Source: CAYNNP01 sp964398215 (GTDB lineage Bacteria; Planctomycetota; Planctomycetia; Pirellulales; Pirellulaceae). Taken from it: 15,901 nt of DNA. The notes beneath the pieces were generated by a model that made no database searches, was not told the DNA's origin, and saw nothing but the letters and a program-made list of their open reading frames with translations. Shown in pieces: positions 15,869-15,901 of the stretch. A program made the translations under genes and the position numbers. The DNA is taken from the NCBI GenBank assembly GCA_964398215.1, contig CAYNNP010000154.1:1-15901 (forward strand), given 5' to 3'. Numbering within the stretch: the stretch's first letter is position 1; the number at the start of each line of letters is the position of its first letter.

Positions 15869-15901
15869 GTAGGCCGGACCAAGCGCAGCGCCGTTCCGGC
15901 A
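15869..15901. repeat. REP-like dispersed palindrome, copy 2 (cut by window edge)
   Basis: Positions 15869-15884 are identical to 6705-6720 over 16 nt. GCCGGA at 15873-15878 pairs with TCCGGC at 15895-15900, enclosing a compact GC-rich loop (gcgcagcgcc). This copy lacks the 67-nt insert of copy 1 and looks like the basic form of the element. It lies 185 nt upstream of the bicupin gene, beyond the part of 15685-15868 in which I see no gene. Confidence 0.6.

Overview
The window looks like a chromosomal segment from a planctomycete, most likely a Pirellulaceae (Rhodopirellula-like) bacterium. The reasons are the double-length UvrA, a secreted PQQ-propeller protein opening with the WPQFRGP motif common in this group, a zinc-ribbon/membrane protein paired with a leucine-rich-repeat protein, a large secreted NfeD protease-like protein, and loosely packed genes with recurrent REP-like palindromes between them. 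This assignment is an inference from gene content; no rRNA or other phylogenetic marker is present.

Layout. At 2-133 (+) is the last 43 codons of a GH16-type glycoside hydrolase. It converges on a giant uvrA at 169-6597 (-), which encodes two complete UvrA units in tandem plus a C-terminal extension of about 190 residues. Upstream lies a structured spacer (6598-6849) with a long inverted repeat, then a secreted beta-propeller protein at 6850-8199 (-). A divergent intergenic region (8200-8468) leads to a two-gene + strand unit. The first gene (about 8469-9987) encodes two zinc ribbons, a Pro/Gln-rich linker made of 24-bp repeats, and about six membrane helices; it is interrupted by a 100-N assembly gap at 8950-9049. 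The second (10006-10620) encodes a small LRR-like protein.

Converging on that unit are two overlapping - strand genes: a long NfeD with two ClpP/SppA-like domains (11298-13460) and a short NfeD (10699-11298). After a 418-bp gene-poor region come an isoprenylcysteine methyltransferase-family membrane protein (13879-14349, +) and, converging on it, a bicupin-like protein (14374-15684, -). The right edge ends in a second copy of the REP-like palindrome (15869-15901).

How the genes work together: most are independent units. Two real pairings are supported: the translationally coupled nfeD pair (1-nt overlap), and the zinc-ribbon membrane protein with the LRR protein (18 nt apart, strong ribosome binding site). 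I see no mobile element, phage gene, CRISPR array, tRNA or rRNA. The most unusual items are the NfeD with two protease-like domains whose serine seems displaced, the repeat-linker membrane protein with its LRR partner, the UvrA C-terminal extension, and the dispersed palindrome.
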